Shown here: positions 7,040 through 16,513 of the stretch, piece after piece
Layout of the letters: every line of letters starts with the position of its first letter
Position numbering within the stretch: the first letter of the stretch is position 1
Assembly: GCA_028686345.1 (NCBI GenBank)
Contig: JAQUCE010000047.1
Coordinates: forward strand, 1 to 36,979
DNA from: Kiritimatiellia bacterium
Lineage (GTDB): Bacteria; Verrucomicrobiota; Kiritimatiellia; RFP12; UBA1067
Reading direction: 5' to 3'
Length of the DNA: 36,979 bases
Notes under the pieces: generated by a model
The model's input: the letters and a program-made list of their open reading frames with translations, nothing else
Database searches by the model: none
What the model was told of the DNA's origin: nothing
Translations under genes and position numbers: made by a program

Positions 7040-8974
7040 ATGAGAGAACTGTTAAAAAAGGTAGTAACCAGAGGCATGTTTGCCTCTCTGCTCATGGCAG
7101 CTGCGGTCTTACACAGCGCGGTTTTTTATGAGGACTTTCAGGCATATGATGTGGAGAATCCCAGTGATTTTTCAACCAACAGTGTGCCAACTGGTAATTG
7201 GATCCCCAGCTCGACAGCGGTCAATGCCACCCGCATCTTTGATACCACCTTTAACTACGGCGGTTCCAGGCTGTGGATCTCCAATGTGGATGGGAGCAGC
7301 ATTACCAGCGCCGGTATTACGGTTGAAAGCAATACGCAGTACCGGCTCTCTGTATGTTTGGTGCTGGAAACACAAATTCAAGATGCAGCAGGTGTCGGCG
7401 CATACGATGTTCTGCTTGGAACAGAGGCGGCTACGGCGGTCTCGCTTGTTAATGGAGCGGTTGAAGTAGCTGTGCGCGGGGATGGTAATAACTCTTACAA
7501 CGATCAGATTACAACCGCGCTTTTTAATGTGGGTGACGTAGCTCCCGGCGAGAAGCTCTTTCTACGCTTTACACGTCTAAGCGGAGGAGGTTCCTGGTTT
7601 GGTGTTGATAATGTAACTCTCAACAAAACGCGGCAATCAGCACAGCTGAAGTACTCTTATGATCTGGATCAGTATCCGCATACGCATGATTTGGATGGCA
7701 ATGGGACATGGGATTTCTTCAGTTCAAATTACATTCCGATCAACGGCAAGGGCTTTGGTGTAATGACCAACGCCAATCAAGACAATGTGATGTATCGAAC
7801 TGACTTTATGAACAGCATCTGGCGGACACAGTTTTTGAATGTCGATGGATTTACAATTGATTTTGCTGTTAACATTACAACAAATGCTGATGAGGGAACA
7901 TCGGGCACAATCGCTCATTGGACTAAACGCAGTACAAAAAATGAGGGGATCCAGTGGTTTATTAAGCGCCAAGGCTTTCTGCCGACTTACATCGGTTCAG
8001 GCGAGAATAACCTGGGGTGGCACACCTACCGGATCGCATGCTCGCCACATGGCTTTCAAATGTGGCGTGACGGCGTGCCGCTTAATGGCAAGCTGACTGC
8101 TCTAAATGTTAACACAGGTACAGCTAACCAGGATTTGACGTGGTTCGGCGATTGGGGAGGCGCAATCGGCGGCTCATATACGATTGACTACTACCGCCTT
8201 GATCCAACAGGGGCCTACGCCCCCACGCCGGATATCGACGCGGGAACCCGCATGCAGTGGGGTGCAGACTACACCAGCGGCAACGTGGCCGATCAGAATG
8301 GCGGCGTTGTTGAGGATGACTCGGTCTGGAACAACCATGGGAAAAAACACTGGAATAACCCCGCCTACAGTGCTGACAAACCGAAAGCAACTCTATTGCG
8401 TGACTGCACCGGGGTGGGATCATTTAATTTCGCGACCGGCCACACCTCGGTGCAATCGGTTAACAACAACTTTATCGCTCTGGATGAGGTGCTTGAAGTC
8501 GGTGGACTTACAATGGAGGTGTGGGCCAAGCAGAGTGCTACGGCAGGTGGAAGTGCCATGATCATGACCATGCAGGACGCTTTTAGCCTGGCCAGCCCCA
8601 ATGGGAAATACAAGGTGGCGATTAACTCTTTTGAGAAGCCCGGCCCTGAGTTTGAAATCTCGGAGAGCGCTAAAGTCGCTGCAGGTTGGACCCATCTTGC
8701 GGCAATTATCAAGAATGTGACCCGTTCGACAACCAACTACAGCGGTACAGTTGAGCTATGGGTCAACGGCGAGTTGAAGGATAGCGTGACCGAGGTTGAT
8801 ATGCCGCAGCTCGGACTGGTGCGCCCAGTGGAACTCGGTGCCGCGCATACATCGAGCAGTGGTATCTATCGCTGGGATGGCTACCTCTACGAGCCGCGCA
8901 TCACCCTTGGCGTTCTTGATCCCAAAGAGTTCACTTATGTGAAAATTTGGGGAACTGTGCTTCTGGTTCAATAG
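7040..8974 (+). CDS. Secreted LamG/concanavalin-like lectin-fold protein
   Basis: The 644-residue protein carries a Sec signal peptide (basic start, hydrophobic core, cleavage near residue 27). An N-terminal beta-sandwich (about 28-195, ending GVDNVTLNKT) resembles a carbohydrate-binding module. A second beta-rich domain occupies about 200-395. A C-terminal LamG/pentraxin-like domain (about 430-620) has the typical stretches LTMEVWAKQ and GTVELWVNGEL. No catalytic domain is recognised, so it is probably a glycan-binding or surface protein. It sits directly after the GntR-type regulator, with AAGGTAGG as Shine-Dalgarno. The extreme C-terminus, WGTVLLVQ, resembles the ends of two other secreted proteins in this window. 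Confidence 0.82.
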   Translation: MRELLKKVVTRGMFASLLMAAAVLHSAVFYEDFQAYDVENPSDFSTNSVPTGNWIPSSTAVNATRIFDTTFNYGGSRLWISNVDGSSITSAGITVESNTQYRLSVCLVLETQIQDAAGVGAYDVLLGTEAATAVSLVNGAVEVAVRGDGNNSYNDQITTALFNVGDVAPGEKLFLRFTRLSGGGSWFGVDNVTLNKTRQSAQLKYSYDLDQYPHTHDLDGNGTWDFFSSNYIPINGKGFGVMTNANQDNVMYRTDFMNSIWRTQFLNVDGFTIDFAVNITTNADEGTSGTIAHWTKRSTKNEGIQWFIKRQGFLPTYIGSGENNLGWHTYRIACSPHGFQMWRDGVPLNGKLTALNVNTGTANQDLTWFGDWGGAIGGSYTIDYYRLDPTGAYAPTPDIDAGTRMQWGADYTSGNVADQNGGVVEDDSVWNNHGKKHWNNPAYSADKPKATLLRDCTGVGSFNFATGHTSVQSVNNNFIALDEVLEVGGLTMEVWAKQSATAGGSAMIMTMQDAFSLASPNGKYKVAINSFEKPGPEFEISESAKVAAGWTHLAAIIKNVTRSTTNYSGTVELWVNGELKDSVTEVDMPQLGLVRPVELGAAHTSSSGIYRWDGYLYEPRITLGVLDPKEFTYVKIWGTVLLVQ

Positions 8975-9270
8975 CCTCCCATTAGGGATGCAGGCGTTTG
9001 GTTTTTCAGGATTTCATGATCTGTGTTTGGCTCGCAGAGCCAACCCTACAGTTTCAACTTGGATGAAACTTGCAAGTCGTGTGCCGGGCGCGGAGGTCGG
9101 CTCCGACTCCAGTTTCCGTCCACCGCATAGCGGCGGACATACTGAAAGCGACACAGTATATCCGCCGCTATGCGGTGGATGTTTAACACAGTATATCCGC
9201 CGCTATGCGGTGGATGTTTACAAAGCAAGCCGCCACAAGGCCTCTACAGGACTTTAATAATTGGAGCCAT
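8975..9270. repeat. Palindromic repeat array II
   Basis: No gene is seen. Three copies of the 19-bp palindrome occur at 9119-9137 (CCGCATAGCGG orientation), 9161-9179 and 9196-9214 (inverted orientation). The last two are 35 bp apart and share the flank ACACAGTATA. ORFs crossing this array are repeat artefacts. Confidence 0.8.
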
Positions 9271-9635
9271 ATGAAACAGCAACACAAAGATCGCCCAGCT
9301 GCACCCCTGCGCCTCAGTGATAAAAGCGCTTGGGTGCAATTCGTCATTGTTTTGGCTTTCACAGCTTTTATTATCTCCCCCCATACGCGTACCAAAAAAT
9401 ATCATCTGTGGCGCGATAATGTGCGTTATGATCAGAGTGGACAGTACCCCCCTGTTAACGCGTTTGCGGGGCGGGCCAGCCGGCACTTTAATATCCCGCG
9501 GGATCATCTGATGTCACTGCCAATGGGGAAACATCCTCCGGTAAAGATACAGGCGGCTTTGTGATATGGGCCGACAATGGAAGTGCGGTTGACGGCAGCG
9601 CCCTTGTTCGTATACGTATAGATAGTATTGTGTGA
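9271..9635 (+). pseudogene. Unrecognised short ORF or frameshifted remnant
   Basis: An ATG at 9271 opens a 97-residue frame with one hydrophobic segment (WVQFVIVLAFTAFIIS) and a basic remainder; I recognise no family. Near its end the +1 frame continues with TGGFVIWADNGSAVDGSA and then LVRIRIDSIV, stopping at 9635. That looks like a beta-strand protein end, so this may be a decayed secreted protein with a frameshift near 9555. It lies between a repeat array and the sialidase gene. Low confidence that it is functional. Confidence 0.25.
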
Positions 9636-9638
9636 GGT

Positions 9639-9644
9639 TATAAT
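9639..9644 (+). promoter_or_regulatory. Possible -10 element of the sialidase gene
   Basis: TATAAT lies 33 bp before the sialidase ATG. No good -35 is seen 16-18 bp upstream. Overlapping palindromes CGTATACG and ATACGTAT at about 9609-9619 are possible regulator sites. Confidence 0.3.
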
Positions 9645-9676
9645 AATCCTGTTTACAAAGAAAGAGGATAAAAAAC

Positions 9677-12502
9677 ATGAAAAAAACAAGATCGCTATAC
9701 TTATCTGTGTTCACCGCATCTCTGCTTGCCTGGGGATACGGTTCAACCATTACCGCAAGCGCAGAGGTTATCTTCGATACGCTGCCGCGCAATGACCAGG
9801 CTGGTCTAATCGCGGAGTGTGGTCAAACCTGGATGACCGGTTCTCTAGGGGTTTTAAATAATCTGAAAACCATTGAAGTGGCAACCCGTAGTTCCGGAGC
9901 AGGCGGCGGGATTGTATATCTTGCGGTCTATGAGAACAATGCGGCCAGCGGCTCTGCTTCACCTTGGAGTCCCGGCTCACTTGTTGCCGTTTCCATGAAC
10001 ACTCAGAACATGTCCCAAAATGGTGTTGTGAACACCTTTAATTTCAGCCGGGCACTCCTCCGCAGCAACAAGCGCTACCTCTATAAATTTGTGGATTCCT
10101 CCACCAATGCGGTCTCTTTAGGGGTAGGAGTCAAACTGAATACCGGCAGTGCTGAGCAATCTGTGTACTCCGCCGGCAACCCTGCATTTAAGGCAGCTCA
10201 CACAATTGCTTCGCGGATTACAACAGGCTCCGGCCTACCGCTTGCTTTCACAGGCGCAACCACCGTGCAAAGCAACAGGACGATTGCAAAGGTTGGCATC
10301 CACGGTGTTGCGGCACTTGAAATCAAATCCAGTGGCGGAGTTCCAACCAATTCGATCACCAGCCTGACTTACAATCTAAACGGAACAACCAATCCCTCTG
10401 ACATTGAAGAGGTGCGGCTGTATGACGATGGGCGCGTCTTTGACAACGGCACAGCTGAACTGCTGGCCGTTCAATCGCCGACAGGCACGTCAGGCAACTT
10501 TTCAGTCTCTCGGAAAGTTTTATTTGAGAAGCAGTATCTGTGGGTAGCCGTAAAATTGCGCGGCACTTCGAATACCGGTGATTTTGTTGATGCGGAGATC
10601 ACAAATTTCGCGCTTGATGGTGCCAATGCGGGAACCTATGTTCCTGATGTTACTGCGGCTCCTGAAATTCTTACCGTGGATGCCGCTGCACTCTACTCAA
10701 TGGTGTTACGCAAAGAGGGTGACGATGGTGCTGCCTTCTATCGCATTCCCGGGTTGGTTACTACAACGAATGGCACGCTCATCGCCGCGTTTGATATCCG
10801 TTGGGGCGGCGGGTATGACCTCCCAGGCGATATGGATGTTGCTGTGAGGCGTTCCACCGATGGCGGCATCTCATGGGGGTTGATGCAGGTCATTATGGAC
10901 TATGATGCCTCTGTTACGGGTTCGCAAGGCAATGGAGTCGGTGATCCAGCTATTCTCGTCGACCGTGTTAATGGCCGTATATGGTGCGCCGCTCTGTGGT
11001 CGTTTGGAAACAACGGCTGGAACGGCTCCAGCCCAGGTCTGAGCAAGGAGAGCACGGGGCAGCTGGTTTTGAATTACTCCGACGACGACGGTCTGACCTG
11101 GTCTGACCCCCTCTCAATTACAGCCGAAGTGAAGGATCCTGCCTGGCGACTCTTTTTCCAAGGCCCGGGCAAAGGCATTTGCACTCGTGATGGCGTGCTG
11201 ATCTTCCCAACTCAATTCAGAGAAAATGACAGCGGTAAAACCGCTCGCTCCAACTTCATCTACTCAACGGATCGGGGCATGACATGGAAGGTTGCTCCGG
11301 CTGCGACACCAACAGGCACCAAGTGGACTAGCGAATCTCAGATTGTCGAGCTTGAAAATGGAGACCTGTTGATCTCCATGCGCAACTATGATGTTGCCCG
11401 CAAGCAACGCCTGTGGTGCGTATATAGCTGGGATCATGAAAGCCAAACCATTGCGGATGGCACTTGGGGTGCCCCGTGGTACGATCAGACCTGCCCCATT
11501 GTCATGGCCAGCGTGGAGCGCTGTAACCCCACCATCAACGGTCAGCCTAGGTATGGCGTGCTGTTCGCCAATCCGGACAGCACCTCCCGTGAAAGGCTGA
11601 GCATTCGTCTTAGTCTCGACAATGGCAAGACCTGGCCCTACAAGCGTAAAATTGACAATTTACTGGCCGCATATTCCTGCATGACGATGCTCCCCGACGG
11701 CGATATCGGCATTCTTTATGAAACTGGTGAAACCTCTTCGATTTCACGTCTGGTTTTTGCCCGTTTTCCAATTGAGTGGCTTTTGAAAACCCCTGATAGC
11801 GTAATATCATATTATGAGTTTCGCGAGCAGTGCCCGGGCGGCACGGCGGAAATCGGAGCTGCCCTTCGTGATCAGACCGGAAGTCATCCGGCATCGGTAG
11901 TTGGGGATGCACTCAACTATGTGGCCGGCTCACCCGCCTACGGTGACATCGCAGGTCTGCAGTTTGACAAAGACTCCTCTGCTAAGGTTGAGATTCCGCC
12001 TCATGCAGAATTTGCATTTCATACCGACATCGGCTTTACAGTGGAGGTGCTTTTTAAAATAGATGGCTCAAATTACTCCAGCGATGATGCGCCTATGTTG
12101 ATCTGCAACCCATCTTCAGGACGCCCGCATTGGCTGCTGCAGCTTGCTGGCGGCATTAAACCTCACTTCAGGGTAACTGCTACCACGGATGCATACAGCG
12201 TGGTTCCGAATGTTGATGCGGGTGACAACCAGTGGCACCACATCGCTGGCGTTTTTGATGGAGTCAAAAAAAAAATGATGCTCTACCTCGATTACGAACT
12301 GATTCAAAGTAACGATATAGCAGCTCTTGCAGGGAGTGCAGGGAGCAGCACTCAGCCGTTGTTGATTGGAGGGGGGCTTACCGCGACCGAATCTTTCGGG
12401 GGTGAGATTGATTTTGTCCGGATCTCAGCAGGCGCTTTGGATGTTCAGCAGTTTCTGAAACCCGGAGCACCGGCAGAAGGTACGATGATCAGACTTCGGT
12501 AA
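9677..12502 (+). CDS. Exo-alpha-sialidase (GH33) with N-terminal beta domains and C-terminal LamG
   Basis: The 941-residue secreted protein has a signal peptide (about 1-29). Two beta-sandwich regions (about 30-200 and 210-340) precede a six-bladed sialidase propeller (about 345-705) and a LamG domain (about 715-925). Hallmarks are the YRIP motif at residues 355-358 with first triad Arg356, Asp boxes STDGGISWG, SDDDGLTWS, STDRGMTWK and SLDNGKTWP, further arginines in SRERLSIRLS, and ILYETGE with the probable nucleophile Tyr near 681. It should release terminal sialic acids from host glycoconjugates outside the cell. Its neighbours (GH20 and sialate esterase) fit stepwise mucin-type glycan breakdown. 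An AGAGGA Shine-Dalgarno precedes the ATG. The C-terminus ends EGTMIRLR. Confidence 0.94.
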   Translation: MKKTRSLYLSVFTASLLAWGYGSTITASAEVIFDTLPRNDQAGLIAECGQTWMTGSLGVLNNLKTIEVATRSSGAGGGIVYLAVYENNAASGSASPWSPGSLVAVSMNTQNMSQNGVVNTFNFSRALLRSNKRYLYKFVDSSTNAVSLGVGVKLNTGSAEQSVYSAGNPAFKAAHTIASRITTGSGLPLAFTGATTVQSNRTIAKVGIHGVAALEIKSSGGVPTNSITSLTYNLNGTTNPSDIEEVRLYDDGRVFDNGTAELLAVQSPTGTSGNFSVSRKVLFEKQYLWVAVKLRGTSNTGDFVDAEITNFALDGANAGTYVPDVTAAPEILTVDAAALYSMVLRKEGDDGAAFYRIPGLVTTTNGTLIAAFDIRWGGGYDLPGDMDVAVRRSTDGGISWGLMQVIMDYDASVTGSQGNGVGDPAILVDRVNGRIWCAALWSFGNNGWNGSSPGLSKESTGQLVLNYSDDDGLTWSDPLSITAEVKDPAWRLFFQGPGKGICTRDGVLIFPTQFRENDSGKTARSNFIYSTDRGMTWKVAPAATPTGTKWTSESQIVELENGDLLISMRNYDVARKQRLWCVYSWDHESQTIADGTWGAPWYDQTCPIVMASVERCNPTINGQPRYGVLFANPDSTSRERLSIRLSLDNGKTWPYKRKIDNLLAAYSCMTMLPDGDIGILYETGETSSISRLVFARFPIEWLLKTPDSVISYYEFREQCPGGTAEIGAALRDQTGSHPASVVGDALNYVAGSPAYGDIAGLQFDKDSSAKVEIPPHAEFAFHTDIGFTVEVLFKIDGSNYSSDDAPMLICNPSSGRPHWLLQLAGGIKPHFRVTATTDAYSVVPNVDAGDNQWHHIAGVFDGVKKKMMLYLDYELIQSNDIAALAGSAGSSTQPLLIGGGLTATESFGGEIDFVRISAGALDVQQFLKPGAPAEGTMIRLR

Positions 12503-12544
12503 CATGTAGAAAGAATATCAAATTTTTTCACATGCCGGTTGCAA

Positions 12545-12567
12545 AATGCCGCTCGTAGAGCGGCATT
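12545..12567. repeat. Hairpin AATGCCGCTC-gta-GAGCGGCATT
   Basis: A perfect 10-bp stem with a 3-nt loop sits 43 bp after the sialidase stop. It is the same family as the hairpin at 5492-5510. The next bases (TTGGTTGACGATGCTG) recur in the large hairpin at 18411-18505. There is no T-run, so termination is uncertain. Confidence 0.6.
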
Positions 12568-12623
12568 GGTTGACGATGCTGTGCGACGCGCACGATAAAC
12601 AAAGTAAAAGGAGATTGACGTTT

Positions 12624-14024
12624 ATGAATAAAACTAAGTTATTTAAGATAGTTGTGATTGGGGTAGCATTGCTTTCACTGGGTGTACTTAGCAGCGGAGC
12701 AAAACAGGTTGCGTTAAGCGATTTGCAGGTCGAACATGTTGTGACAGGCTGGGGCGAGGTGGGGGTTGATCGTTCGGTATCCGGAGCTCAGCTGCGGATT
12801 GGCGGACAAGCCTTTAAACAAGGACTGGGTGTGCATGCAGTCAGTATAACACAGGTTCGGCTTGACGGATGCGGACGCAGATTCACAGCGCTTGTAGGTG
12901 TCGATGATGCCATGAAAGGAAAGGGCAGCGTTGAGTTCATTGTTTATGGCGACGGAGAGGAGCTTTGGCGTAGCGGGACCATGCGGGGAGGAGAGTCGGC
13001 CAAGCGCATAGACGTGCCATTAAATGACGTGGGGATGCTTGAGCTGAGAGTCAGTGACGCTGGCAACGGAAATGGTCAGGATCATGCCAACTGGGCCGAT
13101 CCTGTAATCTCTTTCGAGGGGAACCGCCCCAGAGTTGTTCGTGTCAGCACTCCGCTCTCACCCTGCAACCGCAGTGATGCCCGTGCTGCATTGATTCCCT
13201 ATCCCCGCAAAGTAGAGTGGCTGCCAGGAACTGTTGATTTGTCACGTTATAATATCGTGCTACACTCTGATGCCGCACCGGAATGGCGCAAGGTTGCCGA
13301 TATGCTGGGCGAGATCATTCGTATGCGGGGAGGTCGCTCGGATACAAAGGATGGCTTATCTATTACACTGAAGCTAGACAACGCTGTTGAGGGCGAAGAG
13401 GCCTATCAGATAGCTGTTTCTGAGAGCGGCATAGATATCAGTGCCTCGAAGCATGCCGGTCTTTTTTACGGGGTGCAGACTCTGCGGCAGCTTCTTGACG
13501 ACAATGCGGCCACTGTGCCCTGCTGCCGCATTACCGATCGCCCTGCTTTCAAAATACGCGGATTTATGCATGATCTGGGGCGTAATCCGCAGGATGTCGA
13601 GTTGCTCAAGCGTTTTATTGATGTAATGGCGCAGTACAAATTCAACGTGTTTCACATGCATCTTACCGACTATCCCGGATATCGAATAGAGTGCAAAAAA
13701 TACCCTGAACTGAATGATCCCAAAAACTACTGGCAGAGCCGCCGTCCGGGCTTCTTCTACACCTACGCACAGCTGAATGATATCATTCAGTATTGCGCTG
13801 AACGGAGTATCATGGTAATTCCTGAGATCGACATGCCTGGACACAGTGAGTACTTCAAGACAACCTTTGGTGTGGACATGCAGGATCCTAAAGGCATGGC
13901 AATCCTCTCTGAGGTGGTCAGCGAATTTCTTGATAATATTGATCTGCCTCTCTTTCATCTAGGGGATCTGGCGCGGGGCATTGAACAACCGAACGGATTG
14001 CTGGGCCAAACTTCCGGCGGTTGA
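12624..14024 (+). pseudogene. NPCBM-GH20 beta-N-acetylhexosaminidase, 5' part of a broken gene
   Basis: Translation begins at the ATG at 12624 (AAAAGGAG Shine-Dalgarno). There is a signal peptide (about 1-27), an NPCBM galactose-binding-like domain (about 28-150), a GH20b domain (about 185-305) and the first half of the GH20 barrel (FKIRGFMHDLGR, VFHMHLTDYPGYRI, MVIPEIDMPGHSEYF). At FHLG, where the family has the catalytic Asp-Glu pair, the sequence jumps to DLARGIEQPN. Roughly the second half of the barrel, including Asp-Glu and the active-site tryptophans, is missing. A frameshift then ends the frame at 14024. Intact relatives remove terminal GlcNAc/GalNAc; this copy should be inactive. The rest of the protein continues in the overlapping ORF. 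Confidence 0.85.
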
Positions 14025-14715
14025 TGACTCTGTCTTTTCAGAGTATGCGGCTTTTGAGGCTGACATGATTGTGCACCGGGAGCGATACTTTAAGAGCTGG
14101 CCGTTTCAATATGTAAAGCAGACGGATATATCCTGGCGCCTGATTGGCCCGTTTGACCATAAAGGCGACACGGCAGCGCGTTTTCCTGTGGAGGATTCGA
14201 TCGAGGAATCCTATATGGTTGACGGCAGAGAGTATCGCTGGCAGGATACTGAAGCGCGTGGAGCAACAATTCATGTTAACCATTTTTTCGGGTTTGAGGG
14301 TCATTTGCCAAAATCAAATCCTGGAACGGTTTACGGTGTTACAGAGATGGATTCGCCCAGGGAGCAGAGTGTGAAGTTCTGGATTGGTTTTAACGAAAAT
14401 TCACGCGCCGGCGGCCGCAGATGCGGCCCGAACCCTGGGCCGGGGGAGTGGAGCATCGTAAACTCCAAGGTGTGGGTCAATGGTGTAGAGATAGCCCCAC
14501 CCGAGTGGAAGCAGCCCGGAACAGGAGCTCAAACTCCGGAGATTCCGTTTGTTGATGAACTTTACATGATCCGTGAACCGACTGTGATTCAATTGAAGAA
14601 GGGTAAAAACCGTATTCTGGTGAAGGCTCCGCATGGGCCTCCGGCGTGGAAGTGGATGTTCACCTGTGTTCCTGTGGAATGGGATGAAGGAAGCGTAAGT
14701 GAAAATAAAAATTAA
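13981..14715 (+). pseudogene. C-terminal part of the broken GH20 hexosaminidase
   Basis: The frame carries the C-terminal region expected after a GH20 barrel of this type: a helical linker (LPAVDDSVFSEYAAFEADM), then a beta-sandwich (DISWRLIGPFDHKGD, HVNHFFGFEGHLPKS, WVNGVEIAPPEWKQPG, NRILVKAPHGPPAWKWMF). Removing one G from ACGG near 13991 would rejoin it to the upstream frame as ARGIEQPN-DCWAKLPAVDD, so a single-base insertion is the likely cause. It is unlikely to be translated independently: the apparent TTG start has no Shine-Dalgarno. It overlaps the esterase start by 17 bp, so the old gene pair was probably translationally coupled. Confidence 0.8.
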
Positions 14716-16246
14716 AAAACTGATTCTTAAACTCTGTTTTGCTTTTATGCTGGCTCTCCCCTGCCAGGCTGCCATCAAGATGCCATGGCTCTTTGATGAC
14801 CATATGGTGGTGCAGCAGAGGATGGAGATCCCGATCTGGGGCGACTCTGACCCGGGCTCTGCCATAACAATCAGCTTTGCCGGAGAGTCGCAAAGGGCGC
14901 GCGCCGGAGCTGATGGCAGGTGGATGGTTAGGTTCTCTCCGCTCACAGCCTCCGCAGTTCCGAAAAAGATGACCATTACATCCTCGAATGGAGGACAGCA
15001 GGAAGTGGTTGAAATTAACGACATTCTGGTTGGTGAGGTGTGGCTCGCAGCCGGACAGTCCAACATGTGGTATCCGCTCAAATCATGCACCAATGGCAAA
15101 GAGAGCGCCGCTGCGGCTGGAAATCCGCATATACGCCTGCTGAACCGCACCCCCAACGCCTATCCCTCCCCAGGTGCATGGAAAGAGAAAACCCTGGCGC
15201 TCTGCACAGTCGAAAAGTTTTACAGCGGAACCTGGGCGGGGGACTCGCCTGAGAGCGCGCCCCCTTTTTCGGCAGTGGCCTACTGGTTCGGGCAGAAGCT
15301 GTATCAGGAGCTGAATGTTCCAATCGGTCTGATCAATGTGGCGGTAGGCGGAACCACCACCGAAGCCTACACCAGCCGTGACGGGCTGCTGAGCCATCCA
15401 CTGCTGCGTCCGATTGCGGAGGGCGACCGTCCCTGGTATGACAACGAAGATGTAGCTGAGTGGCCGCGTGTGCGCGCCAAGGACAACCTTTCAGGGTGGC
15501 TTGCCAATCCTGGGCCGCCAATGCCGCGTCACCCCTTTGAACCAACATTTCTTTTTGAGTGTGCCATTCAGCCACTGGTGCCGATGGCCTTTGCCGGTGT
15601 GATCTGGTATCAGGGCGAATCAAACGCAACGGATGCCCGTAATGCGGTTCCTGTTGCCAAAGCAAAGGTTCGCGCCGGAATCGAATCAATGATCCTCGAC
15701 TGGCGCGGGAAGTGGCAGCGCGAGTTTCCTTTCTACTATGTTCAGCTGCCCGGCATGGGCCGTCCGTGGGAGCTGTTCCGCGAGGTGCAGCTGGAGTCTC
15801 TGGATATACCAAATACCGGCATGGCGGTTACCATTGATCTCGGCGATCCCCGTGATGTTCATCCGCGCAACAAACAGCCGGTGGGCGAGCGTCTGGCTCT
15901 CTCCGCGCTTGCTAAGACCTATGGTCATGACATTATTCACAGCGGGCCGCTATATGCGGGGATGTTGAAACTGGAGGGTTCAAAGCTGCACCTGCTTTTT
16001 GAACACAGCGGCAAGGGCTTGACCACAGCCGACAAAAAACCGCCGCGCGGCTTTGAGATTGCCGCCGCTGATGGCAGGTATTATCCGGCGGATGCCGAGC
16101 TTAAGGATAATAGTGTTGTGCTCAGCAGCACTACCGTGAAAGCGCCGGTTATGGCCCGCTATGCCTGGGCTCCCTTTCCTGATTGCAATGTGGTCAACAG
16201 TGCCGGACTCCCGATGTCGCCTTTCAGAACCAACAATGCTCTTTGA
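14699..16246 (+). CDS. Sialate O-acetylesterase (SGNH hydrolase)
   Basis: The 515-residue protein starts at GTG 14699 (GAAGGA Shine-Dalgarno) with a signal peptide ending near LPCQAA. Family hallmarks are MPWLFDDHMVVQQ at the mature N-terminus, catalytic Ser121 in GQSNMW, the block WYQGESN near residue 305, and the Asp386-x-His388 dyad in DPRDVHPRNK. These enzymes remove O-acetyl groups from sialic acids, which otherwise block sialidases, so it complements the upstream GH33. Some relatives act on acetylated xylan; the sialidase context favours sialate. It ends the plus-strand glycan cluster. No terminator is obvious, and the 267 bp to the next gene show nothing else. Confidence 0.92.
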   Translation: MKIKIKKLILKLCFAFMLALPCQAAIKMPWLFDDHMVVQQRMEIPIWGDSDPGSAITISFAGESQRARAGADGRWMVRFSPLTASAVPKKMTITSSNGGQQEVVEINDILVGEVWLAAGQSNMWYPLKSCTNGKESAAAAGNPHIRLLNRTPNAYPSPGAWKEKTLALCTVEKFYSGTWAGDSPESAPPFSAVAYWFGQKLYQELNVPIGLINVAVGGTTTEAYTSRDGLLSHPLLRPIAEGDRPWYDNEDVAEWPRVRAKDNLSGWLANPGPPMPRHPFEPTFLFECAIQPLVPMAFAGVIWYQGESNATDARNAVPVAKAKVRAGIESMILDWRGKWQREFPFYYVQLPGMGRPWELFREVQLESLDIPNTGMAVTIDLGDPRDVHPRNKQPVGERLALSALAKTYGHDIIHSGPLYAGMLKLEGSKLHLLFEHSGKGLTTADKKPPRGFEIAAADGRYYPADAELKDNSVVLSSTTVKAPVMARYAWAPFPDCNVVNSAGLPMSPFRTNNAL

Positions 16247-16513
16247 CGCTTCTCGTCTGCAAGCACTTTGATGACAGCAACTTATAGCATAAAAACCGTG
16301 TTTTCCAGCCCTTAGAGCGTCGTTTTGACCCCCTAAATGAGCGTTTAACGAATGGTACAGGGCGCAATATCACGTCCAAAGCTATAAGACGTGCGCCCAC
16401 TGCGGTCAAGTCCCGCGGCTACAGCGCCGCGCAAACTATTCTGGATTTTTCTCCTCTCTCCCGAATTCTATTCAATAATCTGGGTTGCGGCCTCTCGGCA
16501 TTCATATTACAAT

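Noticed and set aside
15083..15812. Minus-strand ORFs across the esterase gene
   Set aside because: They are shadows of a GC-rich coding frame; low-complexity Arg/Pro-rich products without recognisable domains.
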